Source: Candidatus Omnitrophota bacterium (lineage in GTDB: Bacteria > Omnitrophota > Koll11 > JAHIPI01). Taken from it: a stretch of DNA of 22,764 nt. The stretch is from NCBI GenBank assembly GCA_028718265.1, contig JAQUMG010000008.1, forward strand, positions 1 through 22,764, in the 5' to 3' direction. Shown piece after piece: positions 15,322-21,724 of this stretch (positions are counted from its first letter, which is position 1; each line of letters begins with the position of its first letter). Position numbers and translations under genes: made by a program. The notes beneath the pieces are model-generated. The model was not told the origin of the DNA and ran no database searches. It was given only the letters and a program-made list of their open reading frames with translations.

Positions 15322-15349
15322 TTGACAACCGGCCGGATTAAACTATAAT
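15322..15349 (+). promoter_or_regulatory. Promoter of dus, predicted leaderless
   Basis: A perfect TTGACA (15322-15327), a 16-base spacer and a perfect TATAAT (15344-15349) put +1 exactly at the A of the ATG at 15356. No Shine-Dalgarno lies upstream. Confidence 0.75.
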
Positions 15350-15355
15350 AGCAGC

Positions 15356-16324
15356 ATGATAAAGATAGGCTCGGCGAAGATTGATACAAATATATTCCTG
15401 GCGCCGCTTTCCGGCTGTTCGGACCTCGCTTTTCGGCTGATAGCCCGCGAACACGGAGCAAAATTCTGCTTCTTTGAGATGGTCGATGCCAATGCCCTTA
15501 CGCGCAATCACAGGCAGACTATCGGCGGCATATTAAAAACCGTCAAAAAAGATGTCCCGATAGCAGGCCAGCTTTTAGGCGCTGACCCTGCCCTTATGCT
15601 GGATGCGGCCCATAAATTTGTCGCTACGGCAGACATATCGTTTCTCGACATAAACAGCGCCTGTCCCGTCAAAAAAGTGGTCAAGAAAGGCGCGGGGGCG
15701 CATCTTCTGGAAAAACCGGCGGTTTTGTACAAAATAGTCAAGACGCTGGCTTCTTCCCTTGATATTCCGGTGACCGTAAAAATACGCACAGGATACAATA
15801 AAAGATACCTGGAAGACATTGTAAATGTCGCTAAAAAATGCGAGGAGAACGGCGCTGCGGCTATATTTGTCCACGGCAGAACGCGGGCACAGGGCTACGC
15901 GGGCGCAGTGGATTATGAATCAATAAAAGCCATAAAAGAATCTCTTAATGTACCTGTCTTCGGAACAGGCAATATCTTTACGCCGGAATTGGCAAAAAAG
16001 ATGTTTGATGAGACGGATGCCGACGGAATCCTTGTCGCACGGGGCGCTTTTGGTAATCCCTGGATATTCAGCAACATAGAAAATTATCTGGAAAACGGTA
16101 AGGTGCTGCCCGAGCCCGGCCTGCTGATCAGGAAAAAAGTTCTGAAACAACATCTGGAGTATGTAGACAAATACAGGGATTCAAAACCGGAATTCAAGGT
16201 AGGATTTATGAGAAAAGTTGCCATATGGTACCTGAAGGGTTTCCCGTACGCAACGAGGGTACGCAATGAAATCTCCCGCATCCGCAGTTACCCCAAACTG
16301 CTGGAACTTATAGATAATCTGTAA
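15356..16324 (+). CDS. dusB: tRNA-dihydrouridine synthase, DusB-like
   Basis: This FMN enzyme of 322 residues reduces specific uridines in tRNA to dihydrouridine. Family motifs appear in order: A-P-L-S-G-C-S-D near 17, the FMN-site G-Q-L-L-G near 78, N-S-A-C-P-V-K-K-V with the catalytic Cys near 103, V-K-I-R-T-G near 141, H-G-R-T-R-A-Q-G-Y near 174 and A-R-G-A-F-G-N-P-W near 232, followed by a helical C-terminal domain. The residue before the catalytic Cys is Ala where Gly is usual. Which uridine is modified cannot be read from sequence, so the dusB symbol is approximate. The start ATG coincides with the predicted transcription start. It converges on the PPOX gene with only two bases between the stops. 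Confidence 0.92.
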   Translation: MIKIGSAKIDTNIFLAPLSGCSDLAFRLIAREHGAKFCFFEMVDANALTRNHRQTIGGILKTVKKDVPIAGQLLGADPALMLDAAHKFVATADISFLDINSACPVKKVVKKGAGAHLLEKPAVLYKIVKTLASSLDIPVTVKIRTGYNKRYLEDIVNVAKKCEENGAAAIFVHGRTRAQGYAGAVDYESIKAIKESLNVPVFGTGNIFTPELAKKMFDETDADGILVARGAFGNPWIFSNIENYLENGKVLPEPGLLIRKKVLKQHLEYVDKYRDSKPEFKVGFMRKVAIWYLKGFPYATRVRNEISRIRSYPKLLELIDNL

Positions 16325-16326
16325 AA

Positions 16327-16791
16327 CTATATCTGTTCCCGTTCCAGCTGCCCGCTAAGCAATATAGCCACTACTTCTTTTACTCTTACTTTAAATATTA
16401 CTATTTCATCCGGGATGGCGATCTCGAAATTCTTGTATTTTTTGGAGCCGCGGACACCCTCTATTATCCGTTTTGTCGAAAGCAATACTTCCTTCCTGCG
16501 TAATTCCTTCCGCATCCGGTTATACTCAGCGCCGCCAGAGATGATATGCGCCGAACCATTTACCTGATATCCCGTAAGACTGTTCAGGTCAATGAAAGAG
16601 AGCGATACTTTCGGATTAACCTTCAAATTCCTGTATGTCGTACCTATCGTGTAATCCACAAGATATAAAAAAGTGCCATGGCATTTAAGCAAAAATTTCG
16701 GGGCAGAATTAGGCTGTCCGTGAAAATCGCAGGTAGCTACGTTTAAATATTCTCTTCCCTTTAATATTTCTTTTACTTTATTAGCCAGCAT
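16327..16791 (-). CDS. Pyridoxamine 5'-phosphate oxidase-like FMN-binding split-barrel protein
   Basis: This 154-residue protein has the split beta-barrel pattern of PPOX-class flavoproteins: Y-L-N-V-A-T-C-D-F-H-G-Q-P-N at 15-28, L-Y-L-V-D-Y-T-I-G-T-T-Y-R-N-L near 42-56, V-S-L-S-F-I-D and Y-Q-V-N-G-S-A near 75-81. Such proteins bind FMN, heme or F420; which applies here cannot be told. It starts three bases after the stop of the DUF296 gene, with no clear ribosome binding site, so translation is probably coupled. The window holds a second, more distant member at 21074-21541. Confidence 0.82.
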   Translation of the reverse strand: MLANKVKEILKGREYLNVATCDFHGQPNSAPKFLLKCHGTFLYLVDYTIGTTYRNLKVNPKVSLSFIDLNSLTGYQVNGSAHIISGGAEYNRMRKELRRKEVLLSTKRIIEGVRGSKKYKNFEIAIPDEIVIFKVRVKEVVAILLSGQLEREQI

Positions 16792-16794
16792 AAT

Positions 16795-17232
16795 TTATCT
16801 GATCATCAAAAGATTAAGGCCGGTTTTCGGGTCTATTTCTTTAGAGGCATTTACGCCTTTAAGTTCAAAAACGACCGCTTCTATGACAAGAAACACCCTG
16901 GAATCTTTGCGCACGCAGCCGGTAAGGACTTTCTTCTTCTTGCCCATCGAAACGTGAATATGTACCTGTGGGCCGCTTTTATTCGTAAAGATAGTCCCGG
17001 TTCCGGCAACCTCCCAGCCATTCTTAAATTTTACCCAGTTAGGTTTGGGAGGTATAACTGGTTTTTTAGGCCCGGTTACAAGATCGCCTTTTTTAAGCGC
17101 ACCTAAAAAAATAAGAGCGGCTGATTTCAGCCGCTCTTTTTTCGCAAACTTGATGAGTTCCTGAACAAGGATATCATCGTCAGAAAATTTCAGTAAAAAT
17201 ACCCTGCCGATAGATCCTTTTGCGTATTGCAT
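16795..17232 (-). CDS. PPC/DUF296 domain protein
   Basis: The 145-residue protein is a stand-alone PPC (plant and prokaryote conserved, DUF296) domain. It shows G-R-V-F-L-L-K at the start, A-A-L-I-F-L-G-A-L in the first helix-strand unit and the metal-binding-like Q-V-H-I-H-V-S-M-G near 90. Members form trimers and some act in DNA binding, but the prokaryotic role is unsettled. It follows the small Cys-rich gene by four bases and precedes a PPOX gene by two, forming a three-gene unit. A terminator-shaped hairpin flanked by A7 and T6 lies within its coding sequence (17113-17142). Ribosome binding before ATG 17230-17232 is weak. Confidence 0.85.
   Translation of the reverse strand: MQYAKGSIGRVFLLKFSDDDILVQELIKFAKKERLKSAALIFLGALKKGDLVTGPKKPVIPPKPNWVKFKNGWEVAGTGTIFTNKSGPQVHIHVSMGKKKKVLTGCVRKDSRVFLVIEAVVFELKGVNASKEIDPKTGLNLLMIR
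17113..17142. terminator. Terminator-shaped hairpin inside the DUF296 gene
   Basis: AGAGCGGCTGA (17114-17124) and its complement (17127-17137) form a stem of 10 or more bp. The plus strand then runs into six T (17137-17142), and the minus-strand RNA into a U-rich tail interrupted by one A. The structure is bidirectional and could stop antisense transcription coming from dus, or truncate the DUF296 message when translation lags. Confidence 0.55.
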
Positions 17233-17236
17233 AATA

Positions 17237-17506
17237 TTATTTAATTCTGCCTCTCATCCCCATGCCGACACACTCTCTTTGTTTCTGCAGCTCTTCGTCA
17301 GTGAGAGCAGGTGCCGGTGCCTTCTCCGTTGCTTCGCCTTTTTTCCCCATCCCCATACATCCTTTGTCCCATGATCTTATGCATTTTGCCGCGCACTCAA
17401 AAGCCGAATCACCCTTACCGCATGTTCCGCAGCTGGCCTCAGCAATAACAATACCGCTTACGAAAAGAAACACAAACATTACGACTATCGCCGCTACTTT
17501 CTTCAT
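17237..17506 (-). CDS. Small exported cysteine-rich protein
   Basis: This 89-residue protein has a signal peptide (about 1-24, A-I-V-V-M-F-V-F-L-F-V). The mature part of about 65 residues has six cysteines, four of them in C-G-T-C and C-A-A-K-C, plus repeated G-M-G stretches and a basic end. The cysteines could carry disulfides or a metal; no known family is recognised. AGGAGGGGCAC precedes ATG 17504-17506. It heads the unit with the DUF296 and PPOX genes. Confidence 0.7.
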   Translation of the reverse strand: MKKVAAIVVMFVFLFVSGIVIAEASCGTCGKGDSAFECAAKCIRSWDKGCMGMGKKGEATEKAPAPALTDEELQKQRECVGMGMRGRIK

Positions 17507-17529
17507 GTGCCCCTCCTATGTTCTATTTT

Positions 17530-17559
17530 GTTATAGTATACCATATTTCCTGCTGCCAA
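17530..17559 (-). promoter_or_regulatory. Probable promoter of the Cys-rich / DUF296 / PPOX unit
   Basis: TTGGCA (17554-17559), an 18-base spacer and TATAAC (17530-17535) predict a start near 17523, about 17 bases before the ATG and just ahead of its AGGAGGGG site. The spacing is long and an overlapping TATACT is also present. Confidence 0.45.
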
Positions 17560-17572
17560 GAGGAATTTTCTG

Positions 17573-18205
17573 CTACTTGAATACAAACCCTGTCTGGGCG
17601 GACCAAAACAGAAGGTCCAGCTCTTCCATGGGGATTTTGACTTTTTTGGAGAAATTTCTCATTGCCTCTTCCAGATCGATGTAATTATTCTTACTTATGG
17701 AGGTTGGGATATGTCGTATCGCACCGTATTTTTTCAGATTCTTCAGTATATGCCTGTCTATTATCGCTATATTTTTTCCAAGGCCTATGTTCCTTAAAAA
17801 ATGGCTTGCCTCTTTATAGCCGAGCCCTTTTATATTGCGCACAAGCCACTCGCGCGTTCCGAAGGTATCACCGGCATTCAGTCTGCTTTTTACGCTCAGC
17901 TTTGTTCCGTCTTTAAAAAGTTCTCTCGCTCCTACCAGATAAGCCGCCTTTTTATTATGAAATCTTACATTGCCTCGCAATATTTCCCCTATAATATTCT
18001 CGTTTCCCTTAAAAAGCAGGCCTGAACACTTAAGCTCCCTGACCGCCTTATCGCAATAGACGGCCTTAGACTGAGGGGTTAATATGCAAAAACAGAGTTC
18101 CGAAAATATATCCTCGTCTTTGGCTTTATGGATATTACTGAATTCCTTAAGGCGTTTCTTTATTTCGCGCTTTCGTTTTGAGTATTCCGATCTCAGTTTC
18201 TTCAT
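17573..18205 (-). CDS. ogg: N-glycosylase/DNA lyase, 8-oxoguanine repair (Ogg2 family)
   Basis: This 210-residue helix-hairpin-helix glycosylase removes 8-oxoguanine from DNA and nicks the abasic site. The catalytic unit is visible: I-K-G-L-G-Y-K-E-A-S-H-F-L with the Schiff-base Lys131, and I-I-D-R-H-I-L with the activating Asp150. The N-terminus (E-L-C-F-C-I-L-T-P-Q-S) and the C-terminal F-W-S-A-Q-T-G-F-V-F-K are typical of the archaeal and bacterial Ogg2 type. The stop of trxB and this ATG abut directly, with AGGTT as ribosome binding site. It closes a redox-stress operon, which fits oxidative DNA damage. Confidence 0.9.
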   Translation of the reverse strand: MKKLRSEYSKRKREIKKRLKEFSNIHKAKDEDIFSELCFCILTPQSKAVYCDKAVRELKCSGLLFKGNENIIGEILRGNVRFHNKKAAYLVGARELFKDGTKLSVKSRLNAGDTFGTREWLVRNIKGLGYKEASHFLRNIGLGKNIAIIDRHILKNLKKYGAIRHIPTSISKNNYIDLEEAMRNFSKKVKIPMEELDLLFWSAQTGFVFK

Positions 18206-19111
18206 CTATAACCTGCTGCGGCTTAAATAATTAAAAGCGGCCAGCGCGGCTTTCGCCCCTTCACCCGCCGCTATTACGATCTGTTTCTCCGGCACGTCCG
18301 TAACGTCGCCGGCCGCAAAAATACCCGGGACATTGGTTTCGTTGTAAGAGTTTACCTTTATTTCGCCGAGCTCGTTCCTTTTAACCCCTTGGGCGAATTC
18401 GGAATTGGGCATAAGGCCTATCTCCACAAAAATGCCCTGAACGAGAACGGCCTTTTCCTCCCCGCGCGTTTTTACTTTTATGCCCGTAACCATCTTTTCG
18501 CCGATAATCGCGCTCACGGCCGCATTGTTCATCACGGTTACTTTATTGCTCGCGCTTACTTTTTCGCGCATTACCGCATCGCCCCCGAGTTTAGGGTTTA
18601 TATCTATGATATACACGCGCCTGGCGATATTTATCAGCTGAAGAGCAGCGTCAAGGGCCGAATTTCCGCCGCCGATGACCGCCACATCCTTATCCGGAAA
18701 TAACGGCCCGTCGCACGTCGCGCAGTAGGTAAGCCCTTTATTTTTATACTCCTTCTCTCCCGGCACCCTCAGCTCTCTCGATCTTTTCCCTGACGCGATT
18801 ATTGCCGTTTTAGACTCATACACGCCCTTATCGGTCTTTACCACGACCGTATTATCTTTTTTTGCAATATCAACCGCTGCTTCATCCTCCTTCACAGTCA
18901 CATCGTACTTGCGCATATGCTCTTCGAACTTGGCTGCCAGATCCGGCCCGGCAATAAACTGATAACCCGTATAATTCTCTATATCTCCGCTCCACGCAGC
19001 CTGTCCGCCGATATCCCTGGTGATAACCAGGACTTTCATCTTTTTGCGCGCAGCGTAGACAGCGGCGGTTATTCCCGCCGGTCCCGCTCCGATTATAATA
19101 ATATCAAACAT
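18206..19111 (-). CDS. trxB: Thioredoxin reductase, NADH-type signature
   Basis: This 301-residue flavoenzyme has an FAD Rossmann motif (I-I-G-A-G-P-A-G), a redox-active C-A-T-C (Cys130, Cys133) and a second Rossmann motif G-G-G-N-S-A-L-D. The C-terminal G-I-F-A-A-G-D-V-T-D closes the FAD site. It passes electrons to thioredoxin- or glutaredoxin-like partners. The H-R-R-x3-R-A signature of NADPH-specific enzymes is absent: the matching place reads I-D-I-N-P-K-L-G-G-D, closer to the NADH-using AhpF pattern. It begins two bases after the glutaredoxin-like gene, implying the two work together. Confidence 0.93.
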   Translation of the reverse strand: MFDIIIIGAGPAGITAAVYAARKKMKVLVITRDIGGQAAWSGDIENYTGYQFIAGPDLAAKFEEHMRKYDVTVKEDEAAVDIAKKDNTVVVKTDKGVYESKTAIIASGKRSRELRVPGEKEYKNKGLTYCATCDGPLFPDKDVAVIGGGNSALDAALQLINIARRVYIIDINPKLGGDAVMREKVSASNKVTVMNNAAVSAIIGEKMVTGIKVKTRGEEKAVLVQGIFVEIGLMPNSEFAQGVKRNELGEIKVNSYNETNVPGIFAAGDVTDVPEKQIVIAAGEGAKAALAAFNYLSRSRL

Positions 19112-19113
19112 AT

Positions 19114-19350
19114 TTATATATCCAGTAACTCTTTTATTTGCGCCTTGTCGAAACCTACTACGATCTCGCCGTCGATATCCAGCACAGGCACGCCCATTTG
19201 GCCCGACTTCTTCATCATCTCCTGGGCCTTGTCCTGATTGGCGGAAACGTCTATATCTTCGAAAATAACATTGTTATCTTTTAAAAACTGCTTTGCCCTT
19301 ATGCAAAACGGACACGTGGGCGTGCTATATACCTTTATATTTTTTGCCAT
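19114..19350 (-). CDS. Glutaredoxin-like / NrdH-like redoxin
   Basis: This 78-residue protein is a minimal thioredoxin fold: K-V-Y-S-T-P-T-C-P-F-C with the dithiol active site (Cys13, Cys16), a cis-Pro in G-V-P-V-L-D-I, and a G-F-D glutaredoxin-type C-terminal loop. It probably is the substrate of the adjacent TrxB, as for NrdH-type redoxins. GGGAGGCAGCG precedes the ATG at 19348-19350. Confidence 0.9.
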   Translation of the reverse strand: MAKNIKVYSTPTCPFCIRAKQFLKDNNVIFEDIDVSANQDKAQEMMKKSGQMGVPVLDIDGEIVVGFDKAQIKELLDI

Positions 19351-19379
19351 CGCTGCCTCCCTGATAATCGCGGTTTGAG

Positions 19380-19856
19380 CTAAATGCTATCCCTGAGTTT
19401 TAACAATTTAAATAAGTGGTTGTTTTCCTGGTCAATTAATTTGTCAATGACGCCCGTCTGTTCCCGGGGCACTGCCTTTTTCATTCCTTCATAAAAAATA
19501 ATGGATTCCTTTTCGAATTTTACCCCTACGGCTATGGCATCTTTGTCGTTTTTGGTCTTCAGGGCCACTTCTTTACCCTTGTCGGTCTGCGTAAAAACAT
19601 ATTCACCTGCCAGAAGATTCATGTACGCAAAATATTCCCCCGGATATGTTTCCTGCGGTTCATACGCTTTCACCGACTCCAATATTTTCTGAAAAGTAAG
19701 TATGTGTTTTTCCTCTTCGCCGGCAAGAAATTTGAATATTTCCCCGGCTTCCCGGTTTGCCGTCTTATCGGTTAATGTATTATAGAAATCCCGCCCGTTT
19801 TTTTCGATCTGTACTCCGAAGCTTACTATTTCACTGCCGGAAAATACGTTGGCCAT
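19380..19856 (-). CDS. Ferritin-like diiron protein (rubrerythrin-related, no rubredoxin domain)
   Basis: This 158-residue four-helix protein has two diiron half-sites: I-E-K-N-G-R-D-F-Y with E-E-E-K-H in the first half, and K-F-E-K-E-S-I-I-F-Y with D-Q-E-N-N-H-L in the second. The rubredoxin end of true rubrerythrins is absent. It could be a peroxidase, or handle iron. Start and the preceding flavin reductase stop overlap by one base (TAATG), with AAGGGGGAT as ribosome binding site. Confidence 0.88.
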   Translation of the reverse strand: MANVFSGSEIVSFGVQIEKNGRDFYNTLTDKTANREAGEIFKFLAGEEEKHILTFQKILESVKAYEPQETYPGEYFAYMNLLAGEYVFTQTDKGKEVALKTKNDKDAIAVGVKFEKESIIFYEGMKKAVPREQTGVIDKLIDQENNHLFKLLKLRDSI

Positions 19857-20458
19857 TATTTATCCCCCTTGATTAGCATCTCGCTCATATTACACCCCAA
19901 TTCGTACGCCTTTTCCAGAAAATCCGGATGCTTTAGTACGTCGCCTTTTTTTTCCAGTCCCGAAAAGAACAACTCTCCTTTATACTCTACGTTAATTGCG
20001 GCAAACAGATTTCTGGCAATAGCCCTTGCATTCTCAAAAAAATCTTTTCTATCAAAAGCGGCTACTGAAACAAAAGCGCCTATTTTCTTTTCGCCGAACA
20101 GATCTTTCTTCAGTACGTATTTCGCCCGCCATGCGCATTGAAAACGATCTATCATAGTCTTTGTTTGCGCGCTGACGCTGCCGAAGAATATCGGAGAAGC
20201 CAGGATAATCGCATTTGCGGTCTTGACTTTTTTATACACGCCGCTCATATCGTCTTTCAGCATGCATTGTCCGTCGCTTCGCGGATTCGCGCTTTCCTGA
20301 CAAGGGGCGATCCTGAGCTTGTTTAATATAATCTTCTCCGTATCGGCGCCTTTATCCCTTGCGCCTGCCAGTATCCTGTCCAGCAGTATATCGGTATTAC
20401 CGCCGATTCGCGGGCTTCCGTTTATTCCTAGTACCTTGACTTTACGGGCGGCTTTCAT
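19856..20458 (-). CDS. NAD(P)H-dependent FMN reductase / flavodoxin-fold protein
   Basis: This 200-residue protein has the flavodoxin-like fold of NADPH-dependent FMN reductases and iron-sulfur flavoproteins: V-L-G-I-N-G-S-P-R-I-G-G-N-T (FMN phosphate loop, 9-22), the C-Q-E-S-A-N and Q-C-M-L-K-D-D-M segment (54-71), and A-S-P-I-F-F-G-S-V-S (88-97). The spaced cysteines are fewer than in archetypal iron-sulfur flavoproteins, so a [4Fe-4S] cluster is doubtful. It sits between rubrerythrin and the ferritin-like gene and may feed them electrons. No Shine-Dalgarno is visible, so translation is probably coupled to the rubrerythrin gene, which ends four bases upstream. Confidence 0.86.
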   Translation of the reverse strand: MKAARKVKVLGINGSPRIGGNTDILLDRILAGARDKGADTEKIILNKLRIAPCQESANPRSDGQCMLKDDMSGVYKKVKTANAIILASPIFFGSVSAQTKTMIDRFQCAWRAKYVLKKDLFGEKKIGAFVSVAAFDRKDFFENARAIARNLFAAINVEYKGELFFSGLEKKGDVLKHPDFLEKAYELGCNMSEMLIKGDK

Positions 20459-20462
20459 TATT

Positions 20463-21038
20463 TTAGTAGTTTTCGCACATCACTTCGTAGTAAGGCTGAG
20501 GGTGGGCGCATGCCGGGCATGACGCGGGAGCATCTTTCCCCTCGTGGATATAACCGCAATTGCGGCATTTCCATTTTACTACCGTGTCTTTCCTGAATAC
20601 TTTGTCGTCCTTGATATTCTGCAGCAATTTTCTGTATCTCTTCTCGTGCTCTACTTCAACCTCGGATATTTCCTTGAATTGCTTGGCGACTTCTTCGAAG
20701 CCCTCTTTCCGCGCTGTTTCTTCTCCTTCTTTGTACAACTTTGTCCACTCAAGGTGCTCGCCCGCTGCAGCGGCCGCCAGGTTACCCGGTGTATCGCCTA
20801 TTATTCCGGCCGGATAGGAAGCCGTGATTTCCACTTCGCCGCCTTCCAGAAGCTTAAAAAATCTTTTAGCGTGTTCTTTTTCATTATCCGCGGTCTCCAG
20901 GAATATCGCCGATATCTGCTCGTAACCGGCCTTTTTTGCCACACTGGCAAAATAGGTATAACGGTTTCTCGCCTGAGATTCTCCGGCAAACGACGCTAAG
21001 AGATTTTTTTCCGTCTTTGTTCCTTTTATACTTTTCAT
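20463..21038 (-). CDS. rbr: Rubrerythrin
   Basis: This 191-residue protein combines an N-terminal diiron four-helix domain (about 1-145; F-A-G-E-S-Q-A-R-N-R-Y, A-D-N-E-K-E-H-A-K, A-A-G-E-H-L-E-W) with a C-terminal rubredoxin-like domain (C-R-N-C-G-Y and C-P-A-C, about 158-178). It is a hydrogen peroxide reductase in anaerobes and takes electrons from rubredoxin, which is encoded just upstream. GAGGGGTAAAAAG precedes the ATG at 21036-21038. Confidence 0.95.
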   Translation of the reverse strand: MKSIKGTKTEKNLLASFAGESQARNRYTYFASVAKKAGYEQISAIFLETADNEKEHAKRFFKLLEGGEVEITASYPAGIIGDTPGNLAAAAAGEHLEWTKLYKEGEETARKEGFEEVAKQFKEISEVEVEHEKRYRKLLQNIKDDKVFRKDTVVKWKCRNCGYIHEGKDAPASCPACAHPQPYYEVMCENY

Positions 21039-21073
21039 CTTTTTACCCCTCGTTTTGACATGTTTCGCTCATT

Positions 21074-21541
21074 TCATCGTATATGAGAAGGCGTCAGGCT
21101 GATTACATCGCTGACATCCATTGCAATCATATACTCCGGGTTAGGCAGAAGCGACTCAGGATGGCGCTTATGCCCTTTACTGTCTTCATCGTGGATATTC
21201 CTGATAAGGCGGTGCGTAATGCGATTGGCAATCCTCTTTTCCCACGCTTTTACAATACGCGGATTCAGATCTTTTTTATCCACTATCTTAACTTTACCTT
21301 TCAGGCAGTAACCTATGAATCTGTGTTCGTCAACGGCCGTTATGCTGATACTGGGATTGTACCACAGATTAGCCAGTGTTTTACCCCTGTAAAGGTCCAG
21401 CAGAAATATGCGTCCTTTTTGATCGATGTCCACTATGCCTTTGCAGGAATTATGCGGCATACCGCTGGTATCGACCGTAGAAACTACGACAAATCTCTGC
21501 TTCTGAAAAAATTGCACTATTTCTTCCGGCAGTTTCTTCAT
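21074..21541 (-). CDS. Pyridoxamine 5'-phosphate oxidase family protein
   Basis: This 155-residue PPOX-type split barrel shows R-F-V-V-V-S-T-V-D-T-S-G-M-P-H at 17-31, I-F-L-L-D-L-Y-R-G-K-T-L-A-N-L-W near 45-60 and G-Y-C-L-K-G near 77-82. It should bind a flavin or related cofactor. Its start lies six bases after the rubredoxin stop and uses a GAGG site inside the end of that gene, so it belongs to the oxygen-defence unit. The physiological role is unknown. Confidence 0.82.
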   Translation of the reverse strand: MKKLPEEIVQFFQKQRFVVVSTVDTSGMPHNSCKGIVDIDQKGRIFLLDLYRGKTLANLWYNPSISITAVDEHRFIGYCLKGKVKIVDKKDLNPRIVKAWEKRIANRITHRLIRNIHDEDSKGHKRHPESLLPNPEYMIAMDVSDVISLTPSHIR

Positions 21542-21547
21542 ATTGCC

Positions 21548-21706
21548 TCAGATTTTTTCAAACATATCCTTGCTGACTCCGCATTCGGGGCACACCCAAT
21601 TATCGGGCAGCTCTGAAAAAGATGTTCCCGGTTTTATGCTCTGGCTCGCATCGCCTTTTGCGGGATCATAGATATAACCGCATACCGTGCATTTGTATTT
21701 GTCCAT
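21548..21706 (-). CDS. Rubredoxin
   Basis: This is a 52-residue rubredoxin, read directly from the minus strand. It has [10 protein letters not shown] near the N-terminus and [11 protein letters not shown] near the C-terminus, giving the two C-x2-C-G knuckles that bind one iron. The intervening L-P-D-N-W-V-C-P is canonical. It carries electrons to the flavo-diiron protein encoded 18 bases upstream and to rubrerythrin downstream. AGAGGTGGAT precedes ATG 21704-21706. Confidence 0.97.
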   Translation of the reverse strand: MDKYKCTVCGYIYDPAKGDASQSIKPGTSFSELPDNWVCPECGVSKDMFEKI

Positions 21707-21724
21707 ATCCACCTCTCGGTTTGT

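Noticed and set aside
15056..15325. Plus-strand 89-codon frame across IR2
   Set aside because: It has no ribosome binding site, consists of inverted-repeat sequence and resembles no protein; the palindrome explains it better.
17262..17684. Plus-strand 140-codon frame opposite the Cys-rich gene
   Set aside because: It is antisense to a gene with a signal peptide and strong ribosome binding site, is low in recognisable motifs and crosses a promoter.
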